6,982 bases of DNA from Planctomycetaceae bacterium. GTDB lineage: Bacteria > Planctomycetota > Phycisphaerae > Phycisphaerales > SM1A02. The stretch lies in NCBI GenBank assembly GCA_947459855.1, contig CANHFL010000054.1, forward strand, positions 1-6,982. Reading direction: 5' to 3'. The notes under the pieces were generated by a model that searched no databases, was not told the DNA's origin, and was given only the letters and a program-made list of their open reading frames with translations. The number at the start of each line of letters is the position of its first letter. Position 1 is the stretch's first letter. Positions 1-5,347 of this stretch are shown one piece after another. The position numbers and the translations under genes are program-made.

Positions 1-87
1 ATCCTCACCGTGACCTCGCAGCACGAACCCGCGCCGCCCGTGGCCGTGCACCCCTCGCTGCGGCACGCCACGCTCTTCGACGCGTGA
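1..87 (+). CDS. C-terminal end of an unidentified protein (partial)
   Basis: Frame 1 is open from the window edge to a TGA at 85-87 and gives the last 28 residues of a protein. The tail is rich in Pro, Ala and His and ends in SLRHATLFDA. The codons are G/C-ending like those of the neighbours, which supports real coding. The TLF near the end loosely resembles the clamp-binding QLSLF-type tails found at the ends of some DNA-repair proteins such as MutS. The conserved glutamine is absent and the fragment is too short, so I do not assign a function. It lies 48 bases upstream of the purF-like gene on the same strand and in the same frame, so co-transcription is possible. Confidence 0.6.
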   Translation: MLTVTSQHEPAPPVAVHPSLRHATLFDA

Positions 88-119
88 TTTCCGGCGCCCG
101 GCCGCCCCCCCGGCCCGGC

Positions 120-125
120 TACGAT
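120..125 (+). promoter_or_regulatory. Candidate -10 box just upstream of the purF-like gene
   Basis: The hexamer TACGAT fits the TANNNT pattern of a -10 element. It ends 10 bases before the ATG at 136, so transcription would begin only a few bases before the start codon and leave almost no 5' leader. No Shine-Dalgarno sequence is visible between 88 and 135, which fits a leaderless or near-leaderless message. No convincing -35 hexamer is seen. The same arrangement occurs at 2958-2963. Confidence 0.35.
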
Positions 126-135
126 TCGCCGTCCC

Positions 136-2052
136 ATGGGCGATCGCCTCACGCACGAATGCGGTCTCGCGCTGATCCGCCTGAACCGTCCGCTGGACTG
201 GTTCCAGGCGCACCTGGGCGATCCGCTGTGGGGCCTCCGCAAGCTCTACCTGCTGATGGAGAAGCAGCACAACCGCGGCCAGGACGGGGCGGGCATCGCA
301 TCGGTGCGCCTGGACATGCCGCCAGGAGAGATGTTCATCGACCGCGTGCGCAGCGCCAAGCGCTCGCCCATCGAGCGGATCTTCGGCGATGTCCTGCGCC
401 CCGCCACGCGCATGGACCCTGGCGAGCTGCTCCGCCTGCATCCCACCGAGCTCAAGCGCAGGATCCCGATGCTGGGCGAGGCCATGCTGGGCCACCTCCG
501 CTACGGCACGCACGCGGGCAACGGCACGGACCTGTGCCACCCGTACCTGCGCCGCCACTCGGTGGCCAGCCGCAACCTGGCGCTGGCCGGCAACTTCAAC
601 CTCACCAATGCGCGCGAGCTCTTCGACCGCCTGGTCGCGCTGGGCCTTTCGCCTGTGGGCGAGGCGGATACAGGCGTGGTGCTCGAGAAGATCGGGCACT
701 TCCTGGACCGCGAGCACGAGTTCCTGGCCGCGACCATGGGCCCCGGCTCCTTCCGCAACCTGGAGGGCGTGGACCTGGCACGCGCGGTCGCCGACGAGGT
801 CGACCTGCAGCGCGTCCTGCAGCGCGCGAGCGAGGCTTTCGACGGTGGCTACGTCCTGGGCGGCCTGCTGGGCAACGGCGACTGCTTCGTGATGCGCGAC
901 CCCAACGGCATCCGCCCGGCGTTCTGGGTGGACCTGCCCGAGGCGACGGCCGTGGCCAGCGAGCGACCCGCCCTGGCAACCGTGCTGGGCGTCCCCGAAT
1001 CGGAGGTCCGCGAGCTGGACCCCGGCCACGCGCTCGTGATGAAGCGCGGCCGCGCCGCGGCGATCGTCCCGGTGCTGGAACCGCGCACCCCGCGCAAGTG
1101 CACCTTCGAGCGCATCTACTTCAGCCGCGGAAACGACGGCGCGATCTACGAGGAGCGCAAGGCGCTGGGCCGCAACCTGGCCCGTCCGGTGCTGGACGCG
1201 ATCGATTGGGACATCGAACGCACGGTCTTCGGGTTCATCCCGAACACCAGCGAAGTGGCCTACCTGGGCCTGCTGCAGGAGATGGAGCGCCTCTCCGCCG
1301 GACGCGCCGCCGACCGACTTTGGTCGCTCATCCAGTCCGGCCGGGCCACCGAGGCCGAGGTCCGGCGCCTGGCGCACCCGCGCATCCGCGCCGAGAAGGT
1401 GGCCACCAAGGACCAGCGCCTGCGCACCTTCATCACGAACGACCACGAGCGCAAGGACCTGGTCAGCCACGTCTACGACGTCACGCGCGGCACGGTCCGC
1501 CCAGGCGACACGCTGGTGGTGATCGACGACTCGATCGTGCGCGGCACGACGCTGCGAGAATCCGTCATCACGATGCTGGCGCGGCTGGAGCCGGCGCGGA
1601 TCATCGTGGCCAGCAGCGCCCCGCCGATCATGTACCCGGACTGCTACGGCATCGACATGAGCCAGCTCGGCCGGTTCATCGCGTTCGAGGCCGCCATCGC
1701 CCTGCTGCGGGAGCGCGGCATGGAGTCCGTGATCGACGACGTCGAGTCGCGCTGCCGAGCGCAGGCGGACCTGCCGCCCGAGCGCATGCGCAACGAGGTG
1801 GGGGCGATCTACGCACCGTTCACCCTGGCCGAGATCAGCGCCAAGGTGGCGCAGCTGGTGCGCTCGCAGGCGCTGCGCTGGCAGGGCCGCATCGACGTCG
1901 TCTACCAGTCGGTCGAGGGACTGCGGTCCGCGATGCCAGGACACACGGGCGACTGGTACTTCACGGGCGATTACCCCACGCCGGGCGGCTACAAGGTGCT
2001 CAACACCGCGTTCCTGAACTGGCGGCGCGGGGATGAGCGGCGGGCCTACTGA
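136..2052 (+). CDS. purF: Amidophosphoribosyltransferase (PurF family, long form)
   Basis: PurF makes 5-phosphoribosylamine from PRPP and glutamine, the first committed step of purine synthesis in the cytoplasm. The N-terminal half is a class II glutaminase. Cys9 in HECG is the likely nucleophile, exposed by removal of an 8-residue propeptide. RGQDGAG lies at 47-53, GHLRYGTHAG at 119-128 and RDPNGIRP at 254-261. The second half is a type I phosphoribosyltransferase with the PRPP loop VVIDDSIVRGTT at 461-472, followed by YGIDM (504-508) and a C-terminal FTGDYPTP (609-616). At 638 residues it is well above the roughly 500 of E. coli PurF; extra sequence lies between the domains and at the C-terminus. 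The Cys pair that precedes FTG in the Fe-S (B. subtilis) type is absent. The usual oxyanion-loop HNGN reads GNFN (152-155). The ATG at 136 is chosen because it places Cys9 correctly and the in-frame TGA at 85-87 blocks extension. A non-canonical paralogue of PurF cannot be excluded. Confidence 0.87.
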   Translation: MGDRLTHECGLALIRLNRPLDWFQAHLGDPLWGLRKLYLLMEKQHNRGQDGAGIASVRLDMPPGEMFIDRVRSAKRSPIERIFGDVLRPATRMDPGELLRLHPTELKRRIPMLGEAMLGHLRYGTHAGNGTDLCHPYLRRHSVASRNLALAGNFNLTNARELFDRLVALGLSPVGEADTGVVLEKIGHFLDREHEFLAATMGPGSFRNLEGVDLARAVADEVDLQRVLQRASEAFDGGYVLGGLLGNGDCFVMRDPNGIRPAFWVDLPEATAVASERPALATVLGVPESEVRELDPGHALVMKRGRAAAIVPVLEPRTPRKCTFERIYFSRGNDGAIYEERKALGRNLARPVLDAIDWDIERTVFGFIPNTSEVAYLGLLQEMERLSAGRAADRLWSLIQSGRATEAEVRRLAHPRIRAEKVATKDQRLRTFITNDHERKDLVSHVYDVTRGTVRPGDTLVVIDDSIVRGTTLRESVITMLARLEPARIIVASSAPPIMYPDCYGIDMSQLGRFIAFEAAIALLRERGMESVIDDVESRCRAQADLPPERMRNEVGAIYAPFTLAEISAKVAQLVRSQALRWQGRIDVVYQSVEGLRSAMPGHTGDWYFTGDYPTPGGYKVLNTAFLNWRRGDERRAY

Positions 2053-2122
2053 GCCCCCAGGGGCCGCCCATCCGGGCACGAGGCCAATAAGTGTCGCCCC
2101 GGGCGGGCCATCGCCTGCACCC

Positions 2123-2151
2123 TTGCGGCGACGAGGAATTTGTGGTTCAAT
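2123..2151 (+). promoter_or_regulatory. Candidate promoter for rpsD
   Basis: A TTGCGG hexamer (2123-2128) is followed by a 17-base spacer and then TTCAAT (2146-2151). TG plus one base directly precedes the -10 hexamer, so it also resembles an extended -10 element. The stretch 2133-2151 is clearly richer in A and T than its surroundings. The -10 lacks the usual A at its second position, so the call is tentative. A start near 2158-2160 would give a leader of about 95 bases before rpsD. Confidence 0.4.
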
Positions 2152-2254
2152 CCCCCGTTCCCCACCGCTCGGGCGGAGGGGCGTCGTCGATGACGGCGGC
2201 ATCGTTCGCCGACCCATCGGCTCACCAACCAGCAACGGAAACCAGGTCCCTCGA
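2152..2254 (+). promoter_or_regulatory. Structured 5' leader of rpsD
   Basis: Three hairpins can be drawn one after another. In the first, CCCC and CCGC (2160-2168, separated by one A) pair with GCGG and GGGG (2173-2181, also separated by one A) around a TCGG loop, giving eight pairs with one A-A mismatch. In the second, CGATG at 2188-2192 pairs with CATCG at 2200-2204. In the third, GCCGA at 2208-2212 pairs with TCGGC at 2217-2221. A C/A-rich, probably unpaired stretch then runs to the start codon. S4 represses its own message through leader structure in E. coli and B. subtilis, so an autoregulatory role is plausible but unproven. No T tract follows the first hairpin, so it is a weak candidate for a purF terminator. 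Confidence 0.4.
2244..2247 (+). promoter_or_regulatory. Weak ribosome binding site of rpsD
   Basis: AGGT lies 7 bases before the ATG at 2255 and is complementary to four bases of the anti-Shine-Dalgarno. It supports 2255 as the start over longer in-frame readings that would begin inside the purF-like gene. Confidence 0.4.
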
Positions 2255-2854
2255 ATGGCTCGCTATCTCGGTCCCAAGGTCAAGCTCTCCCGGCGCGTCG
2301 GCGTTCCGATCGCCGACCTCCCGAAGCACACGGCGAAGCGCCAGCTCAACCCGCCAGGGCCGCACGGCCTGCGTGGCAAGCGCGCGAAGCCCTACGGCAT
2401 CCGCAAGGACGAGAAGCAGAAGCTGCGCTACCACTACAACGTGCTGGAGCGCCAGTTCCGCCGTTACATGGAGGAAGCCGGCCGCACGAAGGGCAACACC
2501 GGCGAGGTGCTGCTGCAGCTCCTCGAGCGTCGCCTGGACAACGTCGTCCGTCGCGCGGGCTTCGTCCGCTCGATCTGGGCGGCCCGCCAGCTCGTGGCGC
2601 ACGGCAACGTGCGCGTGAACGGCGCCAAGGTCGACCGCCCCAGCTTCTCGGTGCGCCCCGGTGACGTGATCACCGTCAAGGACAAGCTGCACAAGGTCTG
2701 CCGCGAGCAGATGGAGAGCCTGCAGGGCCACATCGTGCCGGGCTGGATCGAGGTCAACCCGGCCGAGCTCCGCGCCAAGGTGCTCACCATGCCGACCTCG
2801 GACCAGATCCCCTTCGACGTCAACACGAACCTGATCGTCGAGTTCTACCGCTGA
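2255..2854 (+). CDS. rpsD: 30S ribosomal protein S4
   Basis: S4 binds 16S rRNA directly, nucleates assembly of the small-subunit body and contributes to decoding accuracy. The 199-residue product opens with MARYLGPKVKLSRR, the standard S4 start. The N-terminal domain carries YGIRKDEKQK (47-56) and LERQFRRYM (64-72). The S4 RNA-binding domain contains RRLDNVV (92-98), ARQLVAHGNVRVNG (110-123) and RPGDVI (134-139). The C-terminus ends IVEFYR, as expected. The only cysteine is Cys149, so this is the zinc-free (C-minus) form. The frame stays open upstream to 2033, but those 74 codons read as low-complexity sequence unrelated to S4 and overlap the preceding gene. The gene stands alone, outside an rpsM-rpsK-rpsD-rpoA arrangement, with its own candidate promoter upstream and a strong hairpin downstream. 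Confidence 0.97.
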   Translation: MARYLGPKVKLSRRVGVPIADLPKHTAKRQLNPPGPHGLRGKRAKPYGIRKDEKQKLRYHYNVLERQFRRYMEEAGRTKGNTGEVLLQLLERRLDNVVRRAGFVRSIWAARQLVAHGNVRVNGAKVDRPSFSVRPGDVITVKDKLHKVCREQMESLQGHIVPGWIEVNPAELRAKVLTMPTSDQIPFDVNTNLIVEFYR

Positions 2855-2899
2855 CCCGCTCGGGCACCCGCCGGGCCGACAGCCGAACGCCGAACCTTC

Positions 2900-2928
2900 C
2901 CGAAGCGCGCCCAATGGGCGCGCTTCGG
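2900..2928 (+). terminator. Strong hairpin after rpsD, probable terminator
   Basis: A perfect 13-base inverted repeat begins 46 bases after the rpsD stop. The left arm, 2900-2912, is CCGAAGCGCGCCC. The loop AAT is at 2913-2915, and the right arm is 2916-2928. Only a short T run follows (CCTTT, 2931-2935), so an intrinsic terminator of the E. coli type is possible but not textbook. It separates rpsD from the next transcription unit. Confidence 0.7.
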
Positions 2929-2957
2929 TGCCTTTCGCGCACGTCCCTTCTTTGCCG

Positions 2958-2963
2958 TAGACT
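2958..2963 (+). promoter_or_regulatory. Candidate -10 box upstream of the PpiD-like gene
   Basis: TAGACT fits TANNNT and ends 11 bases before the ATG at 2975. There is no Shine-Dalgarno sequence in the interval, so a very short leader is implied. The spacing nearly matches that of TACGAT before the purF-like gene. No good -35 hexamer lies 16-18 bases upstream. Its position just after the rpsD hairpin suits a fresh promoter. Confidence 0.4.
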
Positions 2964-2974
2964 CACCGCTTCAC

Positions 2975-4870
2975 ATGGTCAAGAAGCTTCGCGAATACAA
3001 CAAGCAGATCCTGGCGGGCGTCAGCGCCCTGCTCCTGGTCGTCTTCCTCGCCCCGACCGCGGTGCAGCAGTGCACCCAGTCGAACGCCAAGCCTTCGACG
3101 GTCTGGGCCACGACGAAGGACGGTTCCAAGCTGACGCTCGGCGAGCGCGAGGAGCTCCGTCCGCAGCTGGCCGTGCTCGAGGTGCTGGGCGACCCGGTCG
3201 CCTCGACGCTGGGTCTGGCCAAGAACCCCGATCACTGGTGGCTGCTGGTCAAGGAGGCGAAGGATGCGGGCCTCGTCGGCGGACCGTCCGACGGCCGCGC
3301 CCTGCTCGAAGGCCTGGCGGCACGCGCCAACCGCAAGCCGGAAGAGCTGCTCGCGATCCTCTCCGCGCAGTCGCGCCAGCCCGTGAACAGCGTGCTGACG
3401 ACCCTGGCCGAACTCCGTGGCGTCTACCGCCTTGCGGAGCTCGTGACCGGCAGCGCGCGCCTGGGCGATGCCCGCGCACGGCTTGCCGCACGCGAACTGC
3501 TGACCGACGTCACCTGCGAGGTCGTGCCGATCGACGCGGCGCTGGTCGGTGACGCCGTCCCGGTGGCACCGCCCACCCCCGACCAGCTGGCCGAGGTGTT
3601 CAACGCCGGCAAGTCGAGCCTGGCGGGCGCGGGCCCCAACGGCACCGGCTACAAGCTCCCCGACCGCATCAAGCTGGAATGGCTGTTCATCGCGGCCCCC
3701 GAGGTCGCGCGCTCCATGGCGTCGGATCCCGCACTCGGCCAGGTCGAGCTGCGCAAGGAATTCCTGCGCAACCCCACCGCCTACGGCGCGGCGGCCGGCG
3801 AGGCGTCGCCGAACTTCGACCAGTACAAGGACAAGGTCCGCGATGCCGTGCAGCGCCGCCTGGTCCGCGAGCGCGGCGAGCGCATCGCGGCCGCCGTGCG
3901 CGAGTGGAACCGCGCCGCGACGAAGGACTTCCCCGTCGAAGGAGGCGTGGTCAAGCTGCCCGCCGACTGGCGTGAGCGCGTGCCGACCTTCGCCAAGCTG
4001 GCGGAGGAACTGACCAACAGGCTCGCGCTGCCGCTGCCCCGCGTCGACTCGTCCGGCCCCAACTGGATGACCCCGGCCGACCTCGACGCGAACGTGTTCC
4101 TCGGCAAGGCGACGACGTCGGAGTTCGGCCAGCCCCAGGCGCTCTCGGCGCTCGTGAAGGGGCTGCGGGAATTCGACGCGGATTCGCGCATGCCGCTCCA
4201 GGCCGGCATCGTCGGCCCGATGCTGGTCACCCCGAACGACGACATGATCATCTGGCGCGTCACGGAGGCACAGCCGTCGCACGAACCTGCCGCGCTGGAC
4301 GAGGTCCGCGACCAGGTGCTCCTCGACGCCACCGCCAAGCTGCGCTACGCGGAGCTTGCGAAGCGTGCCGCCGAGATCCTCGCCGCCGCCAACAAGGACG
4401 GCCTGGCCGCGGTGGCACGCACGTATGGCACCACCGTCGAGAACGCCACCGGCGTGCACCTGGCCGACCCGAACATCCTGCGCCAGTTCGGCGCCCGGTT
4501 CGCGGGATCGCTCCCGAAGGCAGGCCAGGACGCGGACGCGATCCGCGCCGTCGTCGCGAAGGCCGCCACGCTGCCCTCGGACAAGCCGATCGCCTCGGTG
4601 CCCGACGCGGACCGCACGTTGGCGGTGCCCGTCGAGAAGCGCCTGGCGCTTCTCATCGCGCGGATCACCGAAGTGAAGCCGCTGACCATCGAGGACTACC
4701 AGGAGTTCGGCCGCAGCGGCCGCCTGCAGGCCGCGCTGGACCAGGACGACACCCGCGTCGACCCGATCAAGGTCCTCTCGGCCGAGGCGACCGAGAAGCG
4801 CCTCGGCTTCGTGCGCCTGAACCCGCAGGGCCCGGACCGCGTGGCGCCCACGGACGCCCCGGCCTTCTGA
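2975..4870 (+). CDS. Membrane-anchored PpiD/SurA-like periplasmic folding protein (probable)
   Basis: The 631-residue product has a short basic N-terminus ([10 protein letters not shown]), one hydrophobic segment at about 12-30 and then a long soluble region, giving PpiD-like topology with the body outside the inner membrane. Cys33 is not in a lipobox. After the anchor, a segment around 42-70 with DGSKLTLGE resembles the start of a SurA N-terminal domain. [14 protein letters not shown] (200-213) followed by KLEWLFI resembles the TPEEL...Y segment before the parvulin domain in PpiD. The stretch 405-430 ([20 protein letters not shown]) recalls the end of a parvulin domain. From 441 onward, [11 protein letters not shown] and the helix around LAKRAAEIL match the PpiD C-terminal pattern. 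I cannot see a convincing parvulin active site, so isomerase activity is doubtful and a chaperone role is more likely. It appears to share a transcript with the tRNA-binding gene 22 bases downstream. The family call is based on pattern resemblance, not an alignment. Confidence 0.6.
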   Translation: MVKKLREYNKQILAGVSALLLVVFLAPTAVQQCTQSNAKPSTVWATTKDGSKLTLGEREELRPQLAVLEVLGDPVASTLGLAKNPDHWWLLVKEAKDAGLVGGPSDGRALLEGLAARANRKPEELLAILSAQSRQPVNSVLTTLAELRGVYRLAELVTGSARLGDARARLAARELLTDVTCEVVPIDAALVGDAVPVAPPTPDQLAEVFNAGKSSLAGAGPNGTGYKLPDRIKLEWLFIAAPEVARSMASDPALGQVELRKEFLRNPTAYGAAAGEASPNFDQYKDKVRDAVQRRLVRERGERIAAAVREWNRAATKDFPVEGGVVKLPADWRERVPTFAKLAEELTNRLALPLPRVDSSGPNWMTPADLDANVFLGKATTSEFGQPQALSALVKGLREFDADSRMPLQAGIVGPMLVTPNDDMIIWRVTEAQPSHEPAALDEVRDQVLLDATAKLRYAELAKRAAEILAAANKDGLAAVARTYGTTVENATGVHLADPNILRQFGARFAGSLPKAGQDADAIRAVVAKAATLPSDKPIASVPDADRTLAVPVEKRLALLIARITEVKPLTIEDYQEFGRSGRLQAALDQDDTRVDPIKVLSAEATEKRLGFVRLNPQGPDRVAPTDAPAF

Positions 4871-4892
4871 TCCGTCCCACCTGGAACGCACC

Positions 4893-5306
4893 ATGACGAC
4901 GCCCACTCCCCCCGCCGCACCCGAGGCGCTTCCCAACATCGCCTACGACCTGTTCGCGAAGCTGGACCTGCGCGTGGCGACCGTCGTCAAGGCCGAGCCG
5001 CACCCGAACGCCGACAAGCTGCTGAAGCTCACGCTTGACGACGGCACCCCCGCGGGCCGCCAGGTGTGCGCAGGCATCAAGGCCTGGTACGCCCCCGAGC
5101 AGCTGGTGGGCAAGCAGGTGATCATCGTCGCGAACCTCGAGCCCCGCATGCTGCGCGGCGAGGTCAGCCAGGGCATGGTCCTGGCCGCGAGCGACCTGAA
5201 GGAAGGCGTGACCCCCGCCGCCGACGCCAAGCCCGGCGCCGAGGAGCGGGACGTGATCGTCCTGACGGTCGCGAAGCCGGTCAAGGCCGGGTCGAAGGTG
5301 AGCTGA
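4893..5306 (+). CDS. Stand-alone tRNA-binding domain protein (MetRS beta / Trbp111 type)
   Basis: This 137-residue protein is essentially one EMAPII/Trbp111-type OB-fold tRNA-binding domain. A Pro/Ala-rich N-terminus of about 17 residues precedes [23 protein letters not shown] starting at residue 21. RQVCAGI (56-62), [15 protein letters not shown] (76-90) and VSQGMVLAA (91-99) are the usual conserved blocks. Such domains occur at the C-terminus of methionyl-tRNA synthetase or as separate dimeric proteins that increase tRNA affinity. HPNADKL favours the MetRS type over CsaA. No synthetase body is present here, so whether it works with a MetRS encoded elsewhere is inference. A weak GGAA (4883-4886) lies 6 bases before the ATG. 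It probably shares a message with the upstream PpiD-like gene. Confidence 0.88.
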   Translation: MTTPTPPAAPEALPNIAYDLFAKLDLRVATVVKAEPHPNADKLLKLTLDDGTPAGRQVCAGIKAWYAPEQLVGKQVIIVANLEPRMLRGEVSQGMVLAASDLKEGVTPAADAKPGAEERDVIVLTVAKPVKAGSKVS

Positions 5307-5317
5307 CGCGCGGCTGC

Positions 5318-5347
5318 GGGCGCGTGCGGTCACCGCGCACGCCGCCC
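5318..5347. terminator. Hairpin between convergent stop codons, possible bidirectional terminator
   Basis: GGGC (5318-5321) and GCGTGCG (5322-5328) pair with CGCACGC (5336-5342) and GCCC (5344-5347). C5343 is bulged and the loop is seven bases. The stem fills most of the 40-base gap between the TGA at 5304-5306 and the minus-strand stop at 5347-5349, and overlaps that stop by one base. Neither side has a T tract. A stem in this position could serve both convergent genes. Confidence 0.4.

Noticed and set aside
85..135. Stop-codon read-through fusing the upstream gene to the purF-like gene, which share a frame
   Set aside because: One frame in three matches by chance, and a fusion would bury the catalytic Cys9 that must become N-terminal.
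84..2036. A 650-codon open frame overlapping almost all of the purF-like gene
   Set aside because: Its product is low-complexity Pro/Arg/Gly/Ala sequence typical of a shifted frame in GC-rich DNA, whereas the +1 offset frame encodes a clear PurF.
2033..2254. A 74-residue N-terminal extension of S4
   Set aside because: It would overlap the purF-like stop, reads as unrelated low-complexity sequence and is absent from S4 proteins, while MARYLGPK at 2255 is a standard S4 start.
2190..2618. An upstream ORF starting in the rpsD leader and running into rpsD in another frame
   Set aside because: It has no ribosome binding site and its product is a Ser/Arg/Ala-rich shadow of rpsD.
2882..2895. Tandem repeat of GCCGAAC
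   Set aside because: Two copies of a seven-base unit in GC-rich DNA are easily due to chance.
2222..2914. A 230-codon antisense open frame opposite rpsD
   Set aside because: S4 on the plus strand is unambiguous and the antisense product looks like a mirror frame.
2963..4939. A 658-codon antisense open frame opposite the PpiD-like gene
   Set aside because: It is rich in Arg, Gly, Val, His and Leu with no recognisable motif, and mirrors the codon bias of the plus-strand gene. The plus frame has a membrane anchor and family-like segments.
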